Part shown: piece by piece, positions 1-7,051 of the stretch
How the letters are laid out: each line of letters begins with the position of its first letter
How positions within the stretch are numbered: position 1 is the stretch's first letter
Source of the DNA: JBGOTP01 sp041476545
GTDB lineage: Bacteria > Acidobacteriota > Vicinamibacteria > Vicinamibacterales > CAVVIG01
Length of the DNA: 21,995 bases
Reading direction: 5' to 3'
Assembly: GCA_041476545.1 (NCBI GenBank)
Contig: JBGOTP010000038.1
Coordinates: 1-21,995 of the forward strand
Program-made: the position numbers and the translations under genes
The notes under the pieces: model-generated
Seen by the model: only the letters and a program-made list of their open reading frames with translations
The model's database searches: none
Told to the model about the DNA's origin: nothing

Positions 1-27
1 GATCCCGGCGTCGGCCAAGAACCGCAT
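1..27 (-). CDS. Start of a DUF5615 PIN-like toxin, cut by window edge
   Basis: Only the first nine codons are in the window; they read MRFLADAGI. This is the usual opening of DUF5615 proteins, small PIN-fold putative toxic nucleases that begin with MRFLAD followed by N/A-x-I and carry an acidic active-site residue here (Asp6). It begins three bases after the stop of a DUF433 reading frame on the same strand, which is the standard gene order of this toxin-antitoxin pair. The family call therefore rests on the N-terminal motif plus the neighbour. Whether the rest of the toxin is intact cannot be seen. Confidence 0.6.
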
Positions 28-30
28 CGC

Positions 31-150
31 TCAGGCGCGAATCGGGTGGAGCTCACCCTGAGCGAGGACAGCCGCGTAGGCGAGCGCCTGGCGAACATCC
101 TCTCCATCGAGATCAGGAAGGTCCGACAGCCGATAGCAACTGTCTTCAAA
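31..150 (-). pseudogene. C-terminal fragment of a DUF433 antitoxin
   Basis: A reading frame ending with TGA at 31-33 encodes a tail containing LSDLPDLDGEDVRQALAYAA and ending QGELHPIRA. DUF433 antitoxins typically end with a segment like D-Y-P-x-L-x-x-E-D-(I/V)-x-x-x-L-x-Y-A-A, so the match is clear. The N-terminal half, with its G-T-R-(I/V)-P-V type motif, is missing: upstream the frame runs into the end of an IS110-type transposase gene (stop at 152). I infer that the insertion or a linked deletion removed the front of the antitoxin. The exact junction is uncertain and lies near 145-180. If the downstream toxin is still expressed, it has lost its normal partner. Confidence 0.65.
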
Positions 151-1290
151 GTCAAGCGTTCTCTGGTTGAGCGACCTGTTGCCAGGCCGTGTTGGTCCGC
201 ATCATTGCGTTCAGGATGGTGAGCTTTCGCATGCAGGCGCGGTCAGCGCAACTTTCTTGGGCTTGCCGGCCGCGATCAAGCGGAGGTAGAAGGCGCGAAT
301 GACGACGTTGCGTCGAGCGGCGACCAACGCGCCCATGTACAGCACCGCCCGCACGGGCGCGCGCCCACCCCACACGAGTTCGCTTGCCGCGGAGTGTCCC
401 GCTATCGCGGGCGAGCGGCGCGACGCCGACGAGCGCGGCGACCTGCTTCCGATTCAATTGCCCGAGCTCCGGCAGGTCGGCGAGCAAGGTGCGGCTCACG
501 ACGGGGCCGACGCCGGGCACGGTGCGGAGCAGGTTCTCTTTGACACGCCAGACCGGGCTCTTCTGGATGGTGTCATCGAGATCGCGATCGACGGCCGCGA
601 CGCGTCGCTCGAGCGAGCGGATGTGCTCCGTGATGTGCCGACGGATCGCCGTGCCCGCGTGCTCCAGTCGATTCCGCTCGGCGGTCACCATGTCAAGGAG
701 TTGTCGCCGCCGCGTCACCAAGGCCGCAAGGTGTTGGCACCCGGCATCTGGGAGCGGCCGCGGCGTGGGTTGCACCCGCTCGGCAAAGAGCGCGATGAGG
801 TGGGCATCGAGACGGGCCGTCTTGGCGAGCTGCCCAGTGGTTCTCGCGAAGTCGCGGACTTGGCGCGGATTCGCCACGACCACAGGGAGTGCCGCCGCGG
901 CCAGGGCGACGATGAGCGAGGTTTCGTATCCGCCGGTCGCTTCGAGGACGATGAGCGACGGCGCCAGGGTCCGCATGCGGTCGACGGTGGCAGTGATGCC
1001 CCTAGCCTCATTCGGCGCCGTCCATGACGTGCCGTCGGGACGGCAGGCGACGACGAAGTCAGTCTTCGCGATGTCGATGCCCACGAAGATCGCGCTCGAT
1101 GTCATTGGGTCCTCCACGTGACTCGGATCCGTCTTGGCCCGGCCTTGCGGATGCGGGGTCACGCCCCCACGCAACTGTTCGGGCTCGCGACGAGACGCCG
1201 ACGACGCCCAGGCTATCGTGCGGTCTCGTGGACCGTAGGAAGCAGCGAGCTGTCGTCAGCGCATGGACGCGCCACTAATAAACCGTCCAA
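100..1290 (-). mobile_element. IS110-family insertion sequence (boundaries approximate)
   Basis: The element is defined by its transposase gene (152-1105). IS110 elements lack long terminal inverted repeats and normally keep non-coding ends, one of which encodes a bridge (seeker) RNA. About 180 bases of gene-free DNA lie upstream of the transposase start (1106 to about 1290), a typical length for such an end, and little lies downstream before the DUF433 remnant begins. No inverted repeat or target duplication can be recognised by eye, so both ends are estimates. The transposase is damaged, so this copy is probably immobile. Confidence 0.55.
152..1105 (-). pseudogene. IS110-family transposase, frameshifted
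   Basis: From the ATG at 1103-1105 the frame gives 317 residues, near the usual IS110 length. The N-terminal RuvC-like domain shows GIDIAK (Asp11) and LEATGG (Glu55). The third acidic site, normally K-T-D-x-(I/L)-D-A, reads KTARLDA here, so one of the two aspartates is Ala97 and only Asp100 remains. The C-terminal domain shows the helix-hairpin-helix TVPGVGPVVSRTLL and then VGVAPLARDSGTLRG, which contains the expected catalytic serine (Ser235). After about position 375 the frame loses family resemblance. The family sequence (YMGALVAARRNVVIRAFY and on to GKPKKVALTA) continues in a neighbouring minus-strand frame until about 240, where the original frame resumes with CMRKL and LNAMMRTNTAW. Two compensating indels therefore scramble about 45 residues. 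An upstream TTG at 1172-1174 extends the frame, but the extension is not family-like. Confidence 0.85.
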
Positions 1291-1303
1291 GCACAAGATA
1301 CAA

Positions 1304-1325
1304 GGCAGCATTGAGGCAGCATTAG
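1304..1325. repeat. Two-copy 11-base tandem repeat
   Basis: GGCAGCATTGA is followed directly by GGCAGCATTAG. It is one of many short tandem duplications in this window and lies just outside the presumed IS110 end. Confidence 0.8.
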
Positions 1326-1404
1326 ACGGGTCGGGTCAACGGAAGGCCCAATATGGGCCGCCCGGCTGCCCCCCTGACACAGCGCCGATGAGCGGCGGCC
1401 CCGG

Positions 1405-1540
1405 TCATAGCCCCGACTCCGGGAACCGTTCGGCGATCCGCGGATTGAGCAGCCGCGCGGTGGCCGTGATGCGCCGTGCATCGAGCCCACGGTAAATCGC
1501 TATCGCGCCAGACGAAGCGTCAGCGTCTGTGACTGCCCTT
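1405..1540 (-). pseudogene. Possible unrecognised gene remnant
   Basis: A minus-strand frame ending in TGA at 1405-1407 reads AIYRGLDARRITATARLL and then NPRIAERFPESGL. About 80% of third positions are G or C in this stretch, as expected for genes of this genome, and the composition looks protein-like. I do not recognise a family. No start codon with a ribosome site is visible, and the frame continues upstream toward the end of the MFS gene in sequence that looks less protein-like. It could be the C-terminus of a gene broken by rearrangement near the insertion sequence, or chance. Confidence 0.2.
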
Positions 1541-1717
1541 TGAGCGTCGGCCTGAACGGCGATTGGACTGCCCTGCCGGCGCGGAATGAAAACAAGCCAA
1601 AGACTGAGGCGCTTCTTCTTGGCGAGGGGAGCGAGGTACTCGAAGACCTCATCGTAGGCAGCAGCCGGCTTGAAGACCTGCTCTTCAATACGTCGTCTTC
1701 GGAGATCGCGGTGGACG

Positions 1718-2893
1718 CTACACGGGCGCGGGTTCGGCGTGGGGACCGGGATGCTTCGCCCATGTGGTGAGCGCGATTGTGAGCATCAGGAGCTGCACGA
1801 AGACAATCAGGGCGACGCACGCTCGCCATCCTCCCCTGCTCCACGCCAGGGCCGGAATCGCCCCGCCGACGCTTCCACCGAAATAGTAGAAGCTCGAATA
1901 CAACCCGATCGCCAGACCGCGGTCCTGCGCGGCATTTGCACCGACATGACTCGTCGCGCTGGACTGGGCAATGAAGATTGCCGTCGCGAAGACGGACAAA
2001 CCCGCAATGATGACGACGAGCGACGGAGCGACGGTCATGAGGGCGCCGGTGACTCCCAGGCCGACCGCAGCCGAAAGCGCCACGCGCGGTCCATACGCGT
2101 CGATCCAACGGCCCGCGAACGGCGTCACGATCGCGCCGACCAGATAGACCGAGAAGAGCCAGCCGAGCGCCGCCGTGGACAGGTTGAATGGCGATGCGGC
2201 CAGGGGGAACGGGACATACGTGAACATCGCCACCTGCGAGCAAAGGACGCAGAACCCGACCGCGTAGGTTGCCAGAAGCTGCGGATGCCTGAAGTGCATA
2301 CCGAGCGACCCGCTCCGTTTCGGCCCGCTCGGGCGCGCGTGCTGTGTCTCGGTCGGAAGCCACACCCACAACGCAGACGCCGCCGCCAGATTCAGAACGG
2401 CCAGCGCGACAAACCCCGCGTGCCACGTCACATCCGCCGCCATCACACCGGTGATAGCTCTGCCCGTGAAACCGCCGACCACCGTGCCGCTCACGTACAA
2501 AGCGGTCGCGCGACCGACGCGCGACGCCGGCCATTCCACGTGGATATACGCCATCGCAATCGCAAAGATCCCAGGCGTGGCCAGGCCCTGGACGAATCGC
2601 CAGAAGACTAACTGCGGCAGGGTCTCCGCTGTCGCGGCCAGAGCCGTCGCGACCGCGAGGGCGAACGCGGATCCGACGATGACGCGGCGAAGGCCGACGC
2701 GATCGGCGAGCCGGCCCACAAAGGGTGCGGCGATCGCCACGGCCATGGTCGGCGCCGTAATGGTCAGGCTGACGCCCAGATTCGTCGCCTCAAACGTGCG
2801 CGCCAGGAGCGGCAGGAGCGGCTGCGTGGCGTACAGATCGAGGAACGCCGTGAATCCTGCGAGGACGATGGGAAAAGTCGGAAGGCGACGCAT
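1718..2893 (-). CDS. MFS transporter, YnfM-like drug/metabolite exporter
   Basis: A major facilitator superfamily permease of 391 residues with about twelve hydrophobic segments, typical of the family. The N-terminus carries LDLYATQPLLPLLA, characteristic of the YnfM group of H+-driven exporters. The loop between segments 2 and 3 has the MFS signature GRLADRVGLRRVIVG, with a partial echo in the second half (GRWIDAYGPRVAL). A soluble central loop (about residues 190-215) separates the two six-helix bundles. The substrate cannot be told. I chose ATG at 2891-2893 over GTG at 2897-2899 because a consensus -10 box (TATAAT on the minus strand, 2903-2908) lies so close that the transcript would begin within a few bases of the ATG. 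The gene is separated from rho by about 65 bases of degenerate repeats and appears to be its own transcription unit. Confidence 0.88.
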   Translation of the reverse strand: MRRLPTFPIVLAGFTAFLDLYATQPLLPLLARTFEATNLGVSLTITAPTMAVAIAAPFVGRLADRVGLRRVIVGSAFALAVATALAATAETLPQLVFWRFVQGLATPGIFAIAMAYIHVEWPASRVGRATALYVSGTVVGGFTGRAITGVMAADVTWHAGFVALAVLNLAAASALWVWLPTETQHARPSGPKRSGSLGMHFRHPQLLATYAVGFCVLCSQVAMFTYVPFPLAASPFNLSTAALGWLFSVYLVGAIVTPFAGRWIDAYGPRVALSAAVGLGVTGALMTVAPSLVVIIAGLSVFATAIFIAQSSATSHVGANAAQDRGLAIGLYSSFYYFGGSVGGAIPALAWSRGGWRACVALIVFVQLLMLTIALTTWAKHPGPHAEPAPV

Positions 2894-2902
2894 GCGCACT
2901 GG

Positions 2903-2908
2903 ATTATA
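2903..2908 (-). promoter_or_regulatory. -10 box for the MFS gene, near-leaderless start
   Basis: Minus-strand TATAAT ends about ten bases before the ATG at 2893. A start site 6-8 bases downstream would give a leader of only 2-4 bases, and there is no Shine-Dalgarno sequence. No good -35 hexamer is seen at the usual distance; the region is occupied by the AGAGC/GCTGA repeats. Confidence 0.45.
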
Positions 2909-2917
2909 GTGGCGCGT

Positions 2918-2958
2918 CGCTGAGAGCCGAAAGCCGAGAGCTGACAGCTGAGTGCTGA
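2918..2958. repeat. Degenerate tandem repeat between MFS gene and rho
   Basis: Imperfect alternating copies of AGAGCCGA / AGAGCTGAC / AGCTGAGTGCTGAC fill the gap between the rho stop and the MFS promoter. No rho terminator hairpin with a T run is visible here. Confidence 0.5.
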
Positions 2959-4353
<1,395 letters not shown>

Positions 4354-4355
4354 GA

Positions 4356-4727
4356 TTAGAGGGTGTATGGATTCTGTCCGACCGACATGATGCTGCAGGC
4401 CACGATCGGCTGAATCGACAACTCGCGCGCACGCGCGATGAGCGCGTCGCTTTCGGAGCCCGGGTTCAGCCAGACCTCGGTGATTCGCTTCCGCGCGACT
4501 TCCTCGATCACCTGCACGCCAATTTCCGGTGGCACATAGAACGACGCCATGTCGATTGGGCCTGGCACATCGAGCACCGACGTGTACGCCTGCAAGCCCT
4601 CAACGTGTGGCTCGTGCAAATTGATGGGAATGACGATATACCCTTCCCTGACGAAGGCTCTCACGGCGCGATTGCCGAACTTGCGGCGATCGCTCGACGC
4701 CCCGATCACGGCAACGACTTTAGGCAT
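4356..4727 (-). CDS. CoA-binding domain protein (YccU-like)
   Basis: A 123-residue stand-alone CoA-binding protein with a Rossmann fold. The N-terminus VVAVIGASSDRRKFGNRAVR is the nucleotide/CoA-binding loop of the succinyl-CoA ligase-like CoA_binding family. FYVPPEIGVQVIEEVARKR and EVWLNPGSESD match later conserved blocks, and the protein has no catalytic domain. Homologues bind CoA in structures; the cellular role is not established. The start overlaps the end of the aminotransferase gene by 8 bases, and the stop is two bases before rho, so it is translationally coupled on both sides. It sits two genes from coaD, which makes dephospho-CoA, so a CoA-sensing or storage role is a reasonable inference. 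Confidence 0.9.
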   Translation of the reverse strand: MPKVVAVIGASSDRRKFGNRAVRAFVREGYIVIPINLHEPHVEGLQAYTSVLDVPGPIDMASFYVPPEIGVQVIEEVARKRITEVWLNPGSESDALIARARELSIQPIVACSIMSVGQNPYTL

Positions 4728-5916
4728 GGGTGACGTTGGCGTGTTCGGCCACGAACTCGAGCAGTCGCCGGCTGCCCTCGCGCAGGTTGTCCATGGACGT
4801 CGCGTACGACAGCCGCACGAAGCCTGGTGCGTCGAATGCTTCGCCCGGCGTCACGGCAACGCGCGACTCGTCCAGGAGTGCCTGCGCAAAGTCCAGCGTC
4901 GTCGTGAACCCGTCGGCCGACAGCACATCCCGCAGATCCAGAAACAGATAGAACGCGCCGGCCGGCCTGGTGCACCGAATGCGCGGGTCCGCAGTGAGCC
5001 AGCGATGCAGTTCGTCACGCCTCCTGCGATACTCATCCAGCATCGTCGTCACCGGCTCCTGCGACCCGGTGAGCGCGGCCACGACGGCCTTCTGGGTAAT
5101 CGACGACACATTGGAGGTCGCGTGGCTCTGGAGCGCCTGCTGCGCCGCAATGGCCGCCGCGGGGCCGATCGACCAGCCGCAGCGCCACCCGGTCATCGCG
5201 TAGGCCTTCGATGCCGAACCACAAATGATCGACAGATCCCGACAGTGCCGATCCAGCACCGCCGGCAGGTTGTGCGGCGTCGGATCGTAAATCAATTTCT
5301 CGTAGCACAGATCCAGAATCAGCCAGATGCCGCGGCCGGCCGCCTCTTTGGCGAGCACCGTCAGATCCTCTTCGGAGATGAGCGCTCCAGTGGGATTGCA
5401 CGGTGAGTTGATGATGATGCCGCGCGTCCGCGCGGTAATCGCGTTCAGGAAGGGCGCGGCCTTGAGCGCGAAGCCCTCCGCGGGCGACGTGCGGACCAGC
5501 ACCGGCGCGGCCTCGGCGAGCTTGACCTGCTCGGTGAGCGTTGGCCAGTACGGCGCGTGAACAATCACCTCGTCGCCCGCGTTGAACAGCGTCAGCGCCG
5601 TGTTGAACAGCGCCTGTTTTCCGCCGGCGCTCGCGATTACCTCCGACTCCGTGTACGCGACGCCGTAGTCGATGCGGTACCGCTCACAGATGGCGTGCTT
5701 CAGTTCGGCGGTGCCGCCGACCGGCGTGTACTTGCTGAAGTGCTGATCGATCGCCTGGTGCGCCGCCAGGTTGACGGCCGCCGGTGTTCCGAAATCGGGT
5801 TCGCCGGTACCGAAGTCGATCACCTCCACGCCTTCACGGCGCAGCCGATCCACGGTCGCGGTGACCTTCATCGTCGGCGAACTGGAGATGCGAGCCGTGC
5901 GATCAGCGAGATGCAA
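4720..5916 (-). CDS. Class I/II PLP-dependent aminotransferase (aspartate aminotransferase type)
   Basis: A fold-type I aminotransferase of 398 residues, the normal length for the bacterial aspartate aminotransferase subgroup. Visible motifs: IDFGTGEPDFGTP (33-45), SAGGKQALFN (96-105), SPCNPTGALIS (171-181), LDLCYEKLIYD (201-211), and the PLP-binding lysine in GSASKAYAMTGWRCGW (Lys237). A carboxylate-binding Arg is expected in FVRLSYATS near the C-terminus. It transfers amino groups between an amino acid (probably aspartate) and 2-oxoglutarate; exact specificity cannot be assigned. The start is TTG at 5914-5916, chosen because family members have about 16 residues before this helix; an internal ATG at residue 16 would truncate it. 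It overlaps coaD by 14 bases and the CoA-binding gene by 8. Confidence 0.92.
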   Translation of the reverse strand: MHLADRTARISSSPTMKVTATVDRLRREGVEVIDFGTGEPDFGTPAAVNLAAHQAIDQHFSKYTPVGGTAELKHAICERYRIDYGVAYTESEVIASAGGKQALFNTALTLFNAGDEVIVHAPYWPTLTEQVKLAEAAPVLVRTSPAEGFALKAAPFLNAITARTRGIIINSPCNPTGALISEEDLTVLAKEAAGRGIWLILDLCYEKLIYDPTPHNLPAVLDRHCRDLSIICGSASKAYAMTGWRCGWSIGPAAAIAAQQALQSHATSNVSSITQKAVVAALTGSQEPVTTMLDEYRRRRDELHRWLTADPRIRCTRPAGAFYLFLDLRDVLSADGFTTTLDFAQALLDESRVAVTPGEAFDAPGFVRLSYATSMDNLREGSRRLLEFVAEHANVTHA

Positions 5917-6388
5917 CCTTCCCCCGCAGGCGCTCCTCGACCATGTCGGGCACGAGGCCGTGCACCCGGCCGCCGAGCGAAAACACTTCCTTGATGAGGC
6001 GGGAGCTGATGTAACTGTACTGCTCGGCCGGCATCATGAATACCGTTTCGATTTTACCATTCAGCCTGCGGTTCATCAGCGCCATCTGAAACTCGTACTC
6101 GAAGTCGGAGACCGCGCGAAGTCCACGCACAATCACTTGCGCGCGCTGGCGCTCGACATAGTCCACGAGCAATCCGTCGAAGGTGTCGATCTTCACGTTG
6201 GGCAGGTGCGTGAACACCGCCCGCGCGATCTCCACGCGCTCGTCGGTCGAGAACAGCGGCGACTTTTCCGCGTTGACGAGCACGGCGACGATGATGCGAT
6301 CGAACAGGCGCGCGCCCCGCTCGATGATATCGACGTGGCCGTTGGTCAGCGGGTCGAACGAACCGGGATAGACCGCAAGAGTGGACAT
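5903..6388 (-). CDS. coaD: Phosphopantetheine adenylyltransferase
   Basis: Catalyses the penultimate step of coenzyme A synthesis, transferring AMP from ATP to 4'-phosphopantetheine. The 161-residue protein is the standard length and carries the nucleotidyltransferase (T/H)xGH motif as PLTNGHVDII (Thr15 to His18), the start block VYPGSFDP (6-13), RGLRAVSDFEYE (88-99) and the C-terminal ISSR motif YSYISSRLIKEV (125-136). The ATG at 6386-6388 has AGAGG upstream, which also contains the rsmD stop codon; the gap to rsmD is nine bases. The rsmD-coaD pairing is widespread in bacteria. The end overlaps the aminotransferase start by 14 bases. Confidence 0.97.
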   Translation of the reverse strand: MSTLAVYPGSFDPLTNGHVDIIERGARLFDRIIVAVLVNAEKSPLFSTDERVEIARAVFTHLPNVKIDTFDGLLVDYVERQRAQVIVRGLRAVSDFEYEFQMALMNRRLNGKIETVFMMPAEQYSYISSRLIKEVFSLGGRVHGLVPDMVEERLRGKVASR

Positions 6389-6397
6389 GCTGGACCT

Positions 6398-6958
6398 CTA
6401 AAGTCCCGCGCGACTACAACTGTAGAACGACAGCGTGGAATCTCCGGACACGATCTGTCGGATACGAACGAGACGCTCCGCGGATTCTGGCGCCGGTTGC
6501 CGCCGCGCGTGCTCGACCACGATGAGCCCATGGGGCGCGAGCACCGTAGCGGCGCCCGCGAGGACGCCCTCGGGCGGCTGGTCGTACGGCGGATCGAGCA
6601 GGATGATGTCGAACGGCACGAAGGCGGCACTGGCCCGCAGCGTCTCGAACGCGCGGGCGACGGCCGCCCGGATAATAGCATAGCCCTCGGAGATCCCGCA
6701 GTGCGCGAGATTGTCCGCGATCAGAAGCTGCGCGCGGCGATCGTTGTCGATGAACGTCACGTGAACGGCGCCGCGGCTGATGGCTTCAATCCCCAGCGCG
6801 CCCGTGCCCGCAAACCCATCGGCCACGCGCGCGCCGGCCACGCGCGGCATGAGCACGTTGAACAGGGTCTCGCGCAGCCGGTCTGACGTCGGACGCAGGC
6901 CTTCCCACGTGGGAGACTTCAGCCGGCGGCCTTTCAGGGTTCCCGCGATGACGCGCAT
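6398..6958 (-). CDS. rsmD: 16S rRNA (guanine-N2) methyltransferase RsmD
   Basis: A class I SAM methyltransferase that methylates G966 of 16S rRNA during 30S assembly. The 186-residue protein shows the RsmD opening MRVIAGTLKGRRLKSP and LRPTSDRLRETLFNVL, the SAM-binding motif ADGFAGTGALGIEA (46-59), FIDNDRRA (69-76) and the N2-methyltransferase catalytic motif LLDPPYD (120-126). Length and order are normal. It is followed nine bases later by coaD. Upstream are 93 bases separating it from recG, containing a strong inverted repeat, so it may have its own promoter (AT-rich AAGAATATTG just before the ATG) or be read from recG. Confidence 0.96.
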   Translation of the reverse strand: MRVIAGTLKGRRLKSPTWEGLRPTSDRLRETLFNVLMPRVAGARVADGFAGTGALGIEAISRGAVHVTFIDNDRRAQLLIADNLAHCGISEGYAIIRAAVARAFETLRASAAFVPFDIILLDPPYDQPPEGVLAGAATVLAPHGLIVVEHARRQPAPESAERLVRIRQIVSGDSTLSFYSCSRAGL

Positions 6959-6978
6959 TGGTCAATATTCTTACACTT

Positions 6979-7002
6979 GCGCCGGGGCCCCACCCCCGGC
7001 GC
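6979..7002. repeat. 9-bp inverted repeat between rsmD and recG
   Basis: GCGCCGGGG and CCCCGGCGC flank a six-base loop, forming a perfect GC-only 9-bp stem. Neither strand has a T run after it, so it is not a classical intrinsic terminator. It could pause RNA polymerase, act with Rho, or protect the 3' end of recG mRNA. Confidence 0.6.
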
Positions 7003-7051
7003 GAGCTGACGCTGATGCCTCGCGGCTGCCGCTCGGCATGGCCGCAGGCGC

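Larger units (their letters stand above)
1106..1717. other. Gene-poor stretch between IS110 and the MFS gene
   Basis: About 600 bases without a convincing gene. The part next to the transposase (1106 to about 1290) is probably the IS110 non-coding end and the most likely place for a bridge RNA, but I could not fold it. An 11-base direct duplication lies at 1304-1325. On the minus strand, a frame ending at 1405-1407 reads coding-like for its last 35 or so codons (contains ITATARLLNPRIAERFPE) with strong GC at third positions, but no family is recognised and no good start is visible upstream. A different minus frame ends at 1500 with QSQTLTLRLAR. Degraded gene remnants are plausible. Confidence 0.4.

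Noticed and set aside
1540..1770. 76-codon plus-strand frame with acidic composition
   Set aside because: Some protein-like look, but no ribosome site, no recognised family and an overlap with the MFS 3' end; not enough support.
1500..2534. 344-codon open frame on the minus strand
   Set aside because: Mostly an alternative frame of the MFS gene; only its last residues, downstream of the MFS stop, look protein-like and are noted as a possible remnant.
5771..6886. 371-codon open frame on the plus strand
   Set aside because: Antisense to coaD and rsmD; His/Arg-rich shadow translation.
6979..7002. Intrinsic terminator after recG
   Set aside because: Perfect stem but no T run on either strand after the stem; kept only as an inverted repeat.
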